Shown: positions 9,480-17,599 of the stretch, piece after piece | Layout: each line of letters starts with the position of its first letter | How positions within the stretch are numbered: position 1 is the stretch's first letter | Origin: Ferruginibacter paludis | GTDB taxonomy: Bacteria; Bacteroidota; Bacteroidia; Chitinophagales; Chitinophagaceae | Length of the DNA stretch: 64,000 bases | Reading direction: 5' to 3' | NCBI RefSeq assembly: GCF_030409685.1 | Contig: NZ_JAUFQJ010000004.1 | Span: 620,001-684,000, forward strand | Program-made: the position numbers and the translations under genes | The notes under the pieces: generated by a model | Database searches by the model: none | What the model was told of the DNA's origin: nothing | Seen by the model: the letters and a program-made list of their open reading frames with translations, nothing else

Positions 9480-9720
9480 AATTGTATGTTTTATAGTTGT
9501 TGTTTAAAATTGTTTGTTTGTTTTCGGGCAATAGTTTGTACTCCGGCTGCCTCCCCGTTGTGCCGCCTTTGTTCAATGCAATATTTTTTTTGGAGCGAAC
9601 TGCTGAAGCATTGTTCAACATCGTTGTGTCACTCACCTATACATTTCTTTCCTTGTGCAGCCCCTTCAATTCGTTGTGGCCTGCTTTTGCTGTGTTCCTT
9701 TATTGCTGCTGGGGTATTAC

Positions 9721-10713
9721 CTAATCCAATAAGCCCCTGTACCTGTCTGTTACATTTACATCTTTCAACCTTCCGCTGTTGCTGTTATTTTGCAACGCAT
9801 TATTGGTGTAGTTAAAATCTTTGTTCAGGTCAAAATGATTGATGAGTTCAATAGCCTGTGCAGATTTTGCTTTATCCTCCAGTACCTTATCATCCATAAA
9901 CCTGCTGGTAACATCGATGGCACTTTTAATGTGCCCAATCTTTTCACCGATCTGTTGTTTCAATATTGCCAAAGCTTTTTCCGCGTCCTGGTTCAGTTCA
10001 TCATCGCCTTTAAACGCTTTCATAGCGCTGGTTACAGCCGACAAGCCCGTGGTTACTGAATAGTACAAATCCTTTTTTGCTTCCAGGTCAAGCTTTGCAT
10101 CTTCCAGCATAATTCCGCTTTCTTCATACGCAGTATCCGAGAATTTGATCAGCTTGTTCAGGTCGCCTACGATGGGTGTAACATTGTTGATGTACTCCTG
10201 GCAACGCAGCACATTGTTGGCATACAGGTCCACTTGTTTGGACTGATTTTTTTCCTGCTGCAGAATTTTTACTTTCTGTACATTCAGTTGCAACTCTTTC
10301 TCTTTACTGCCTAATTTGTCCATCAATTCACTTTGCTTTCCTTTCAGCCTGGCAGATTGCTGGTACAATGTGTTCCTGTCTTTATAACCCTGTTCAATTT
10401 TCAATTGCAGGATGTTGAAAGGGTTTAATTCAATCGCCAGCCCCACGGTGTAGTTGGCAATGAACTCAGAAAAATACCGCAGCGCACGCCAGAACTTTTT
10501 GTTGGTAACAATCATGAGCAGGAAGGCCAGTATTGCTCCGCCGATCACCAGGTTGACCATGTTCCAGGTAACGGTTACCAGCCAGGGCAACACGAATGTG
10601 AGGAAGCCATAGGCTAGTCCTGCAAAAAGCGATATCCCTACCACGGTGGTGGCCACGTTTTTGGGTTCAGCAAACCACCCCGGTTTTTTTGTTTGGCTAA
10701 TTGTGTTGATCAT
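9721..10713 (-). CDS. membrane protein with long coiled coil
   Basis: 330 residues, family not recognised. Two hydrophobic segments (about 20-42 and 48-70) are followed by a largely helical, Lys/Glu/Gln-rich region with strong coiled-coil character (about 100-185) and a further helical part up to about 290. The general look, a membrane anchor plus a long cytoplasmic helical rod, recalls membrane-stress proteins such as PspA or TelA, but no diagnostic motif is visible and this is only an analogy. It lies 115 bases downstream of the soluble coiled-coil gene and 241 bases upstream of the SBP-OmpA gene, all on the same strand. Confidence 0.7.
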   Translation of the reverse strand: MINTISQTKKPGWFAEPKNVATTVVGISLFAGLAYGFLTFVLPWLVTVTWNMVNLVIGGAILAFLLMIVTNKKFWRALRYFSEFIANYTVGLAIELNPFNILQLKIEQGYKDRNTLYQQSARLKGKQSELMDKLGSKEKELQLNVQKVKILQQEKNQSKQVDLYANNVLRCQEYINNVTPIVGDLNKLIKFSDTAYEESGIMLEDAKLDLEAKKDLYYSVTTGLSAVTSAMKAFKGDDELNQDAEKALAILKQQIGEKIGHIKSAIDVTSRFMDDKVLEDKAKSAQAIELINHFDLNKDFNYTNNALQNNSNSGRLKDVNVTDRYRGLLD

Positions 10714-10828
10714 CTTGTTTGTTTTTAGCAGCCCATCCCAACCTTCTTGATGGAAGGAAGTGAAGAGCGTTGTTATAATTGTTGTTGTTTGTTTTATTTA
10801 CTGATTGTTCATTTTTCGCCAGTTCTGT

Positions 10829-11449
10829 TTATAGGATGTACTGCTTTATTTTTTCAATATCAGCCAGTATCTCCTGCCTCATTTTTTCAGCAGATATTTT
10901 GTATCCGCCCGTGTTGCTTTCGATCTTGTCTTCATTTTCTTTTACTTCTATCTGCAGCAACTGCACCTGGTTTTGCAGGTCCATCATTTCCCGGCTTAGT
11001 TGTTCCATGCGTTGTTGCTTTTGCTGTATCTCCTGTTGCTTTGCCTGCACTTTTTCATTCAGTGCCGCATCCACTGTGGCATTAAAACTGGCCGCATCTG
11101 TTTCCAGTATTTTTAAATAGGCGGCTGCCGTATCTAACAACTTGCCCTTATCCAGCCCCTGCACACCCAGGCCCGCAAAAGCCGCACTGTACCTGGCTTT
11201 TTCATCGGCGATGGCGATCATGGCTTGGGTCATTTTTACAAACTCATAATAATCAGGACCAGGCAGGTTTGCCTCGCTGAACAGTTTATCAAAATACTGT
11301 TCAAATTTTTCTGTAGTAGTGGAAGGCAATGGCCGGACCATCGCTACCGGTGTGGAATAGATTTGTTTTTCTCCCGGCTTTATAACAGCTTTCTCTTCGG
11401 CTGTTACTTCCACAAATGCAGAAAGAATTTTTTTACCAAAACTTGCCAT
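10829..11449 (-). CDS. soluble coiled-coil protein of the ABC-OmpA locus
   Basis: 206 residues, no signal peptide and no membrane segment, so probably cytoplasmic. The N-terminal half (about 1-125) looks globular and helical; residues 125-180 form a Gln/Glu-rich coiled coil (repeated KQQ/QQK heptads) and the end is helical. I do not recognise the family. It is first or second in the minus-strand locus, so it may partner with the membrane coiled-coil protein encoded next. ATG start at 11449 has no better alternative. Confidence 0.7.
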   Translation of the reverse strand: MASFGKKILSAFVEVTAEEKAVIKPGEKQIYSTPVAMVRPLPSTTTEKFEQYFDKLFSEANLPGPDYYEFVKMTQAMIAIADEKARYSAAFAGLGVQGLDKGKLLDTAAAYLKILETDAASFNATVDAALNEKVQAKQQEIQQKQQRMEQLSREMMDLQNQVQLLQIEVKENEDKIESNTGGYKISAEKMRQEILADIEKIKQYIL

Positions 11450-11563
11450 AGTTGTTTGTTTTTTAGTTGTTAAATACGCTTGTTTGTATTACCACACGGG
11501 CATAGCACGGCCTGTGTAACTTTCATTACCTTTTAAAGCCTGCCTGATCGGGGCAAATAATTT

Positions 11564-11755
11564 TTAGTATAGATTGGATTGTAAACCGATCCTCACCAGG
11601 GGAATGCCTGTGTCCGCATTCTGCTGTGATGAATCCTGCTGCACAGAAGTGTTGCGCTGCTGTTTATTATTATTGTCACAATGATGTTGTTGCAGCAACA
11701 ACATTGCACACATACCTATTGCAATACCGGTTAGTACCAGTTTACTTTTTTTCAT
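11564..11755 (-). CDS. small membrane-anchored hypothetical protein
   Basis: 63 residues from the ATG at 11755; an earlier in-frame start at 11803 would add 16 residues before the obvious KKSK-hydrophobic export-like start, so I prefer the later one. Residues 5-21 are hydrophobic, followed by His/Asn/Gln-rich low-complexity sequence (about 23-45). There is no proper lipobox. It is 114 bases upstream of the coiled-coil gene on the same strand and may be the first gene of the locus. Low complexity and short length leave some doubt that it is expressed. Confidence 0.45.
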   Translation of the reverse strand: MKKSKLVLTGIAIGMCAMLLLQQHHCDNNNKQQRNTSVQQDSSQQNADTGIPLVRIGLQSNLY

Positions 11756-12472
11756 CGTTGAAAATGATTGTTGGTTGAGAACAATTTCACCTGCCTGTTT
11801 CACAGACCGGGTGGAAGTGATTCCGATTAAAATCTTTACTGTTTGGAGACGTTTACAGGCTGGAGATTTCCGGTGGATTTTCCCTTTGTCTTACAAGGGT
11901 GAAAAGCTGTTCCAGAAATTTGTTGTACATATTTGTTGGAGTGATACTCCTGTTTGATTTGATGGAGTAAAGATATATCGCCGCCGGATACTGATGAAGA
12001 CCATTCGATACAAACGGAATTTCTACTTTCACAAGCGGTAAAAAAACGATCTCAAATGGTGTGTTAAGGTCTGTTCGCTGGCAATATAGCGGGATTAGTG
12101 GCAATATAAATATTTAAACGATGTTGCAAATTTTTGACTCTGTAATTTTCGCAGTTTCTGAACACGTCAAATATGCACTTTTCGACAGTTAAAAAGGGCA
12201 TAACAGCTGTTCAGCCAATAAGCAGAACGGTAAATGCGGGTAATTGTGTTAATTGCATTGTGGTGATGAGTGGTAAGATTGCTGAACTAAGGGTATTGAT
12301 CATTTTAGTGAGCTGGTTTTTATAATCCGGCAAAAGTGGAGATCAGCGGTGAATAAGAATTAAGTTTTTCCAAAAGCAACGAGGCTGTAATTTGCGGCAT
12401 GAATGCCTTCACTAATTATTGAAACCCACAACCAGCATAAGCAGACGTACTTGCCGCCTTCTGACGCTGGCG
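11756..12472. other. 717-bp intergenic region without a recognisable gene
   Basis: Open frames here are short and have no protein-like composition. The right part (about 12100-12470) is AT-rich. It probably contains the promoter of the ABC-OmpA locus, but no clear -7/-33 pair was found. Confidence 0.5.
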
Positions 12473-13789
12473 CTACTTCCCTCCCCCATTCCAATTATAC
12501 ACCCGCTTCAACGAACTCATTGATTTCAATTTCTCCAACCCTGCTGCCGTAACACCCGTTTCATTCAGGTTCAGTGCCTCGAGGTGTTGCAGACCGCTGA
12601 GCTGATTCACAATGCCATCTGTCAGGGGATTTTTTTCCAGCCGCAGTTTTTCGAGGTTGGTCATCAACGGTAAAAAATCAAGACTGGCATCGGTGCAATT
12701 GTTATGCGACAGGTTTAACCATACGATGTTTTTGGCAACGGCTTTCAAATTGCTTTTCATGTTACTCAATGGTTGCGTAGCGCCCGCAGGCAATGTAACG
12801 TCCAGCATCACTGGGTTGTGCGACATGATGCGTACCTGCATCCCCTTGCTGCGCAGGCTATCCAGCTGACCTTGATCAACCGTTTTGGGGATATCCGGGT
12901 TAACTTGCGGGCCATTGCTTTCCGCCACTTCACCGGCATCGCCCAACCCCAGCAAAGCCGCTACGTTGGGTTTGATGGCTTCGGCATCTTTCAGACCAGC
13001 CATTTTTACACCGGCTGCTGCATTGCCTTTTTCTATCCACCATTTAATCAGCGCCACTTCCTGTTTAGTAAAGGGTGTTTTACCATCGGCGGGCATAAAT
13101 TTTTCATTGGAAGGATCCATTGTGATGCGCTGGTACAATTCACTTCCCTGCAGGTTACCACCTACTACCGCGGCCCTGCTTTTACCACCTTTCAGCAAGG
13201 CGGCGAGTGATTGTACTGACAACTGCCCCTTCAGTTTTCCCGAAGCATGACATTGCCCGCAGCGTTTGATCAGCAGGGGCTGCACCACATCTTCAAACAA
13301 CAGAGCTTCCTCCACCGAGACAGGCTTTTTTCTTTCGCCACCCTGCAACACATTCATCGATAAATAGTCGCTGCCATGCGTCAAATTACCTCCCTGGTGA
13401 CCAGTGTAGGTCATCAAAAAAAACAGCCCCACAAAAACAACGGACAATATTTTTTCAGGAATAGGTAACCTGCTGCTGATTTTTTTAGTCGTCAATAAAA
13501 ACAACAGCCCCGAAAGAATGGCTACTGCGATGCCGGTAAGTTTGTGCCGGTTTAGTTGAACATATTCATAATCGCCCGACAGGGATAATAAATACCCCAG
13601 CACACAGGCAGCTGTTGCGGTAATGAAACCAAACAACAAAGTAATAGATACGGCCGTTTTAAGGTATTTGAACCTGTTCGAATAAGACATCAGTTCAAAC
13701 ACCACAGCCAACAGTAAAAAACCGATCGGCAGGTGTACAACCATCGGGTGAAGCCTACCCATAAAAGTGGTGATATCCAGCAAAATCAT
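12473..13789 (-). CDS. DUF2231 / cytochrome c-like / leucine-rich-repeat membrane protein
   Basis: 438 residues. N-terminal membrane part with four hydrophobic segments (about 14-35, 45-70, 84-101, 112-130) and the HPMVVHLPIGF motif typical of DUF2231. Then a planctomycete-type cytochrome (PSCyt1-like) region with the haem-binding motif CGQCH (C177, C180, H181). The C-terminal third (about 330-430) carries leucine-rich repeats of the NLEKLRLEKNPL / HLEALNLNETGV kind. Last of four minus-strand genes with planctomycete-like exported domains. A redox or sensing role at the cell envelope is plausible; the substrate is unknown. Confidence 0.8.
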   Translation of the reverse strand: MILLDITTFMGRLHPMVVHLPIGFLLLAVVFELMSYSNRFKYLKTAVSITLLFGFITATAACVLGYLLSLSGDYEYVQLNRHKLTGIAVAILSGLLFLLTTKKISSRLPIPEKILSVVFVGLFFLMTYTGHQGGNLTHGSDYLSMNVLQGGERKKPVSVEEALLFEDVVQPLLIKRCGQCHASGKLKGQLSVQSLAALLKGGKSRAAVVGGNLQGSELYQRITMDPSNEKFMPADGKTPFTKQEVALIKWWIEKGNAAAGVKMAGLKDAEAIKPNVAALLGLGDAGEVAESNGPQVNPDIPKTVDQGQLDSLRSKGMQVRIMSHNPVMLDVTLPAGATQPLSNMKSNLKAVAKNIVWLNLSHNNCTDASLDFLPLMTNLEKLRLEKNPLTDGIVNQLSGLQHLEALNLNETGVTAAGLEKLKSMSSLKRVYNWNGGGK

Positions 13790-13909
13790 ACAGTAAATAT
13801 TTTAAACATGGGCATCTTTTTAAGTTGAATCAATCTCTTCTTTCTTTTATTAACAACAAGTAAAATGGTAAAGCTGCGAAGCCTATAATCTAGTCATAAC
13901 AATACTTTT

Positions 13910-14192
13910 TACTCTTCAAACGGCCTCGAATAAAAAGTGCTAGAAATTTTCAACACGAGCCGTTAAAAAATCAAGGCTGTCTGAGCACGCATACACTTCA
14001 GCGCATTATACTCTGCGAGCGAGTTCCTTGATTTTAGGCTTGTGTTGAAAATTTCAGCCGTTTTATTCGCAGCCTTGATTTTTTTTGTTTCTTTTTTTTA
14101 TCAAGAAAAAAAAGAAAGCAGAGACTAACTACGAATTGCAGGTTATACAACCACTTCACATAAATACAAAGATCTTTTCTATTCGAATAGTC
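13910..14192 (-). repeat. 283-bp structured intergenic repeat, copy 1
   Basis: Nearly identical to 15688-15970 in the same orientation. It holds an imperfect inverted repeat with arms of about 40 bases (about 13920-13961 and 14037-14078), an inner stem of 9-10 bp (AATCAAGG / CCTTGATT), a T-rich/A-rich hairpin near 14089-14117, and the 12-bp palindrome CTATTCGAATAG (14179-14190) at one end. Both copies lie just 3' of minus-strand genes (here the beta-propeller gene). The rest of the 13790-14220 gap shows nothing else recognisable. Confidence 0.85.
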
Positions 14193-14220
14193 ACCTTTAC
14201 TCCCGAACAAGCAACATCAT

Positions 14221-15327
14221 TTAAACCCGTGTTAATTTGATAGGAGTAGTATGATTAGCATTCCACTGGCAGATGTACAAATTTTTATCTTCATCCACAC
14301 ACACATCATGACAATGCTGAAACACTTTTTCAGGTGCCTGTAACGTGGGCTGCAGCACATTGTTTTTATACACCGGCGAATTGCCACCGGGGCATGACAC
14401 CACCTGGTTTTTGCCATCCAGTATCGTAACAAAACCAGTGTTGGCATTGCGTTTTCCGGCAGTGTCTTTCGACCAGCAAACGCCCGAATAAATATTTTCA
14501 CCATCCGGTACTGCACGGCAAACATACATGCCCGGCGTATCTACCCGCTGTATAAATTTGCCGTCCATAGAAAAAAGCTTAAAGCAATTTTCTTCTCTCG
14601 ATGTGATGATCAACGCCGGCTTATTTTTATCCCTCGTGTCAATCGCCACACCATGTGCGTTGGATAAATTGTGTTCGGGGTTGGCATTGTTATGTCCGCC
14701 GAAATGTCGGATGTACTGGCCTTTGCTGTTGTATTGAATGATGTAATCGGAGCCATAACCATCGGCGACATAAATATCACCGTTCGGTGCCACGGCAGTT
14801 TCCGTTGGCATAAAAGGTTCGTTGTCTTTATAAATACCAATGGTACGCGGATGCCCGATCGCAAACAGGATGCGGCCGTTGATATCTGTTTTCACCACCT
14901 GCCCGGCCTGGCTTTTCCAGTTGCCTGTTCTGTCCTGGAACCAGCCACAATCCACGATCAGTAAAAAATCTTCGCCCCCTTCTTTTGAAATGGTCAGCCC
15001 ATGACCACCGGGCCATGAGGTGCCCCAGGCATCCAGCAACTTCCCCGACTTATCAAACACCAAAATATTATTGTGCGTATCATCGCCCAGCATAATCAGG
15101 CGCCCCTTGCTGTCCTGCACCATTTCATGACAGTTAAAAACAGGATTGCTGTTGGCACTGATTTTGGCCCAGTCCTTATCTACTTTGTACTTGTAGCCTC
15201 CGTGCCCAATCAACGGCTCTTCCGGCTTCAGCCCTTTGTGCAAAATAGCAAATGCGGTACTTGTTTTAGCCACCGCAATGGCCGAAGCCATCGACGAATT
15301 CCTGATAAATTTTCTTCTGGAAAGCAT
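14221..15327 (-). CDS. Tat-exported six-bladed beta-propeller (NHL-like) protein
   Basis: 368 residues with a twin-arginine signal (RRKFIRNSS, arginines 4-5) and a short hydrophobic stretch. The body contains repeated propeller-like strands such as VFDKSGKLLDAWG, QYNSKGQYIRHFGG and LFSMDGKFIQRVD, the pattern of NHL/peptidyl-amidoglycolate-lyase-like propellers. Catalytic function cannot be deduced. It lies in the planctomycete-like exported gene set and is bracketed by the two 283-bp repeats, so it could be lost or moved by recombination between them. Confidence 0.8.
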   Translation of the reverse strand: MLSRRKFIRNSSMASAIAVAKTSTAFAILHKGLKPEEPLIGHGGYKYKVDKDWAKISANSNPVFNCHEMVQDSKGRLIMLGDDTHNNILVFDKSGKLLDAWGTSWPGGHGLTISKEGGEDFLLIVDCGWFQDRTGNWKSQAGQVVKTDINGRILFAIGHPRTIGIYKDNEPFMPTETAVAPNGDIYVADGYGSDYIIQYNSKGQYIRHFGGHNNANPEHNLSNAHGVAIDTRDKNKPALIITSREENCFKLFSMDGKFIQRVDTPGMYVCRAVPDGENIYSGVCWSKDTAGKRNANTGFVTILDGKNQVVSCPGGNSPVYKNNVLQPTLQAPEKVFQHCHDVCVDEDKNLYICQWNANHTTPIKLTRV

Positions 15328-15687
15328 ATGGTTATTTTTTGTGTGTTGTATTTCTTGTTAGATTTCTACTTATAAAACTATTTGTTTGCAGCAACATTCG
15401 CTTTTTCAAAAGTCTATTTAATAAATTGACAAAAGCTTGCCTTACAAAGTTTTTTCTATTCGAATAGTCGCCTCCACAGCCGGCGGGGCTGCGTAACTGC
15501 AACGCCGCTGCTTTTGCTTCTTTCAAAAAAATATTGCTTCGCATTTTTTTGAATTCCGGCAAGCCGGAACCGAACCAAAAGATGCGGCTTATGCAGTTAC
15601 TGTGTCCAACTCGAAGAACGATTTGAAGAGCCTTTCACTTTCTGTCACTTTCTATCAGGTTTAACAATGAACTGTAACAACAACACA
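15328..15687. other. intergenic region with a third CTATTCGAATAG palindrome
   Basis: No gene seen. The 12-bp palindrome at 15456-15467, followed by GTCGCC, matches the end of the two 283-bp repeats, so this may be a remnant of a third copy upstream of the beta-propeller gene. Confidence 0.5.
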
Positions 15688-15970
15688 TACTCTTCAAACG
15701 GCCTCGAATAAAAAGTGCTAGAAATTTTCAACACGAGCCGTTAAGCAATCAAGGCTGTCTGAGCACGCATACAATTCAAAGTATTATATTCTTCGAGCGA
15801 GTTCCTTGATTGTAGGCTTGTGTTGAAAATTTCAGCCGTTTTATTCGCAGCCTTGATTTTTTTTGTTTCTTTTTTTTATCAAGAAAAAAAAGAAAGCAGA
15901 GACTAACTACGAATTGCAGGTTATACAACCACTTCACATAAATACAAAGATCTTTTCTATTCGAATAGTC
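15688..15970 (-). repeat. 283-bp structured intergenic repeat, copy 2
   Basis: Second copy of the element at 13910-14192. Differences cluster in the loop of the long hairpin. One change is compensatory: the base pair next to the AATCAAGG/CCTTGATT inner stem is A-T in copy 1 and C-G in copy 2. It lies 100 bases 3' of the DUF1501 gene on the minus strand. Confidence 0.85.
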
Positions 15971-16069
15971 GCATCCTAATCAGGCGAGGCCGCATAATTG
16001 CATCGCATCAGCTTTTGCCTTTCAGTTTTGCCTTTTTACTTTCTAATTTTTACTTTTTAATTTTATTCC

Positions 16070-17596
16070 TCAAGCCAAAACATCCCTAACCACCTTCCCC
16101 TGCACATCAGTAAGCCTGAACCGCCTTCCCTGGAACTTGTAGGTGAATCGTTCATGATCAATACCCATGATGTTCAGCAATGTGGCCTGGAAATCGTGCA
16201 CATGCACCGGATCTTTAATGATGTTATAACTGAAGTCATCCGTTTCGCCGTAACTGATACCGTGCTTTACACCTGCACCCGCCATCCACATGGTAAAGCA
16301 ACGGGGATGATGATCGCGACCATAATTATCCGGTTGTAATTTGCCCTGCGAATACACCGTGCGGCCAAACTCACCGCCCCAAACCACCAGTGTATCTTCC
16401 AGCAAGCCCCGCCTTTTTAAATCTTTAATAAGCGCTGCTGTAGCCTGGTCGGTGTCTTTGCATTGTTTGGCCATGCCTGCAGGCAAGCCGCCATGGTGAT
16501 CCCAGCCCTGGTGATACAGCTGTACAAACTTCACGTCCTTCTCCAACAGTTTACGGGCAAGGATGCAGTTAGCCGCATAAGTGCCGGGGTCCTTACTATC
16601 CGGACCATAGAGGTCAAATATTTCCTGTGGCTCATCAGAAATGTCCATTACTTCCGGTACCGATGTTTGCATGCGGTACGCCATTTCATATTGCTTGATT
16701 CGGGCCTCCACTTCAGGATCGGCGTTGACTTCGTTTTGATATTTATTGAGTGTTGTAAGATAGTCCAGCATCTCCTTACGGTCGGCACCGTCATAACCTT
16801 CCGGGTTGTCGAGAAACAGTACGGGATCTTTTCCGGCCCTGAACTGCACGCCCTGGTACTCCGACGCTAAAAAACCATTGCCCCACAATCTTGCATACAG
16901 CGGCTGATCTTTCACCGCGTTTTTAGACACGAGTACAATAAAGGAAGGCAGGTTTTCATTATCCGATCCCAGCCCGTAACTGATCCACGAACCGATAGAA
17001 GGCCGCCCCGGCAACTGGTTGCCCGTTTGAAAAAAGGTAATGGCAGGATCATGATTGATGGCTTCTGAATTCACTGTTTTAATGATGCACAAATCATCTA
17101 CCACTTCAGCCGTATGCGGCAGTAATTCGCTCACCCAGGTTTGCGAAGCGCCGTGCTGGTTGAATTTATAAATAGAAGGCACCAGCGGCAGAATACTCTG
17201 GTTGGCGCTCATGCTCGTTAAGCGCTGGCCCTGACGCACAGAATCCGGCAAAGGCTGACCAAACATATTTACCAGTTTCGGTTTATAGTCAAAAGTCTCC
17301 AGTTGCGAAGGACCACCCGCCATAAACAAATACACAATTCGTTTGGCCCTTGGCGCAAAATGCGGAATGGCTTTTAAAATTTCTGCCTGCAGGTCATCTT
17401 CAGCAATACCTGTCGTTGGCTTGGCATTACTCGCTGATTTTCCAAACAAGCCATTGCCCAGCAAAGATCCCAGTGCCACCGCACCAATCCCCATAGAGGT
17501 TTTGGTAAGAAAATTACGCCGGTCCCAGTTGCGTTTCAATTGCTCCAGTTCGGGCAAATGCGGTTTAAATTCGTCGTGATGATGATGTTCACTCAT
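16070..17596 (-). CDS. DUF1501 protein (Tat-exported, sulfatase-like fold)
   Basis: 508 residues. Twin-arginine signal around R26-R27 (RRNFLTK) and a hydrophobic stretch to about residue 47. The body has the DUF1501 hallmarks FMAGGPSQLETFDYKP, HDPAITFF, QLYHQGWDHHGG and VWGGEFGRT. The family belongs to the alkaline-phosphatase-like superfamily, but its reaction is unknown. It starts 3 bases after the stop of the PSD1 gene, the standard partner in Planctomycetes, so the two form an operon and probably act together at the cell surface. Confidence 0.9.
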   Translation of the reverse strand: MSEHHHHDEFKPHLPELEQLKRNWDRRNFLTKTSMGIGAVALGSLLGNGLFGKSASNAKPTTGIAEDDLQAEILKAIPHFAPRAKRIVYLFMAGGPSQLETFDYKPKLVNMFGQPLPDSVRQGQRLTSMSANQSILPLVPSIYKFNQHGASQTWVSELLPHTAEVVDDLCIIKTVNSEAINHDPAITFFQTGNQLPGRPSIGSWISYGLGSDNENLPSFIVLVSKNAVKDQPLYARLWGNGFLASEYQGVQFRAGKDPVLFLDNPEGYDGADRKEMLDYLTTLNKYQNEVNADPEVEARIKQYEMAYRMQTSVPEVMDISDEPQEIFDLYGPDSKDPGTYAANCILARKLLEKDVKFVQLYHQGWDHHGGLPAGMAKQCKDTDQATAALIKDLKRRGLLEDTLVVWGGEFGRTVYSQGKLQPDNYGRDHHPRCFTMWMAGAGVKHGISYGETDDFSYNIIKDPVHVHDFQATLLNIMGIDHERFTYKFQGRRFRLTDVQGKVVRDVLA

Positions 17597-17599
17597 AGC

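Noticed and set aside
9486..9815. Cys/Phe/Leu-rich plus-strand open frames
   Set aside because: Composition is typical of antisense reading of the neighbouring genes and of repeat sequence, not of a membrane protein.
11775..12104. Short open frames in the 11756-12472 gap
   Set aside because: No codon pattern, no motif, and no neighbour support.
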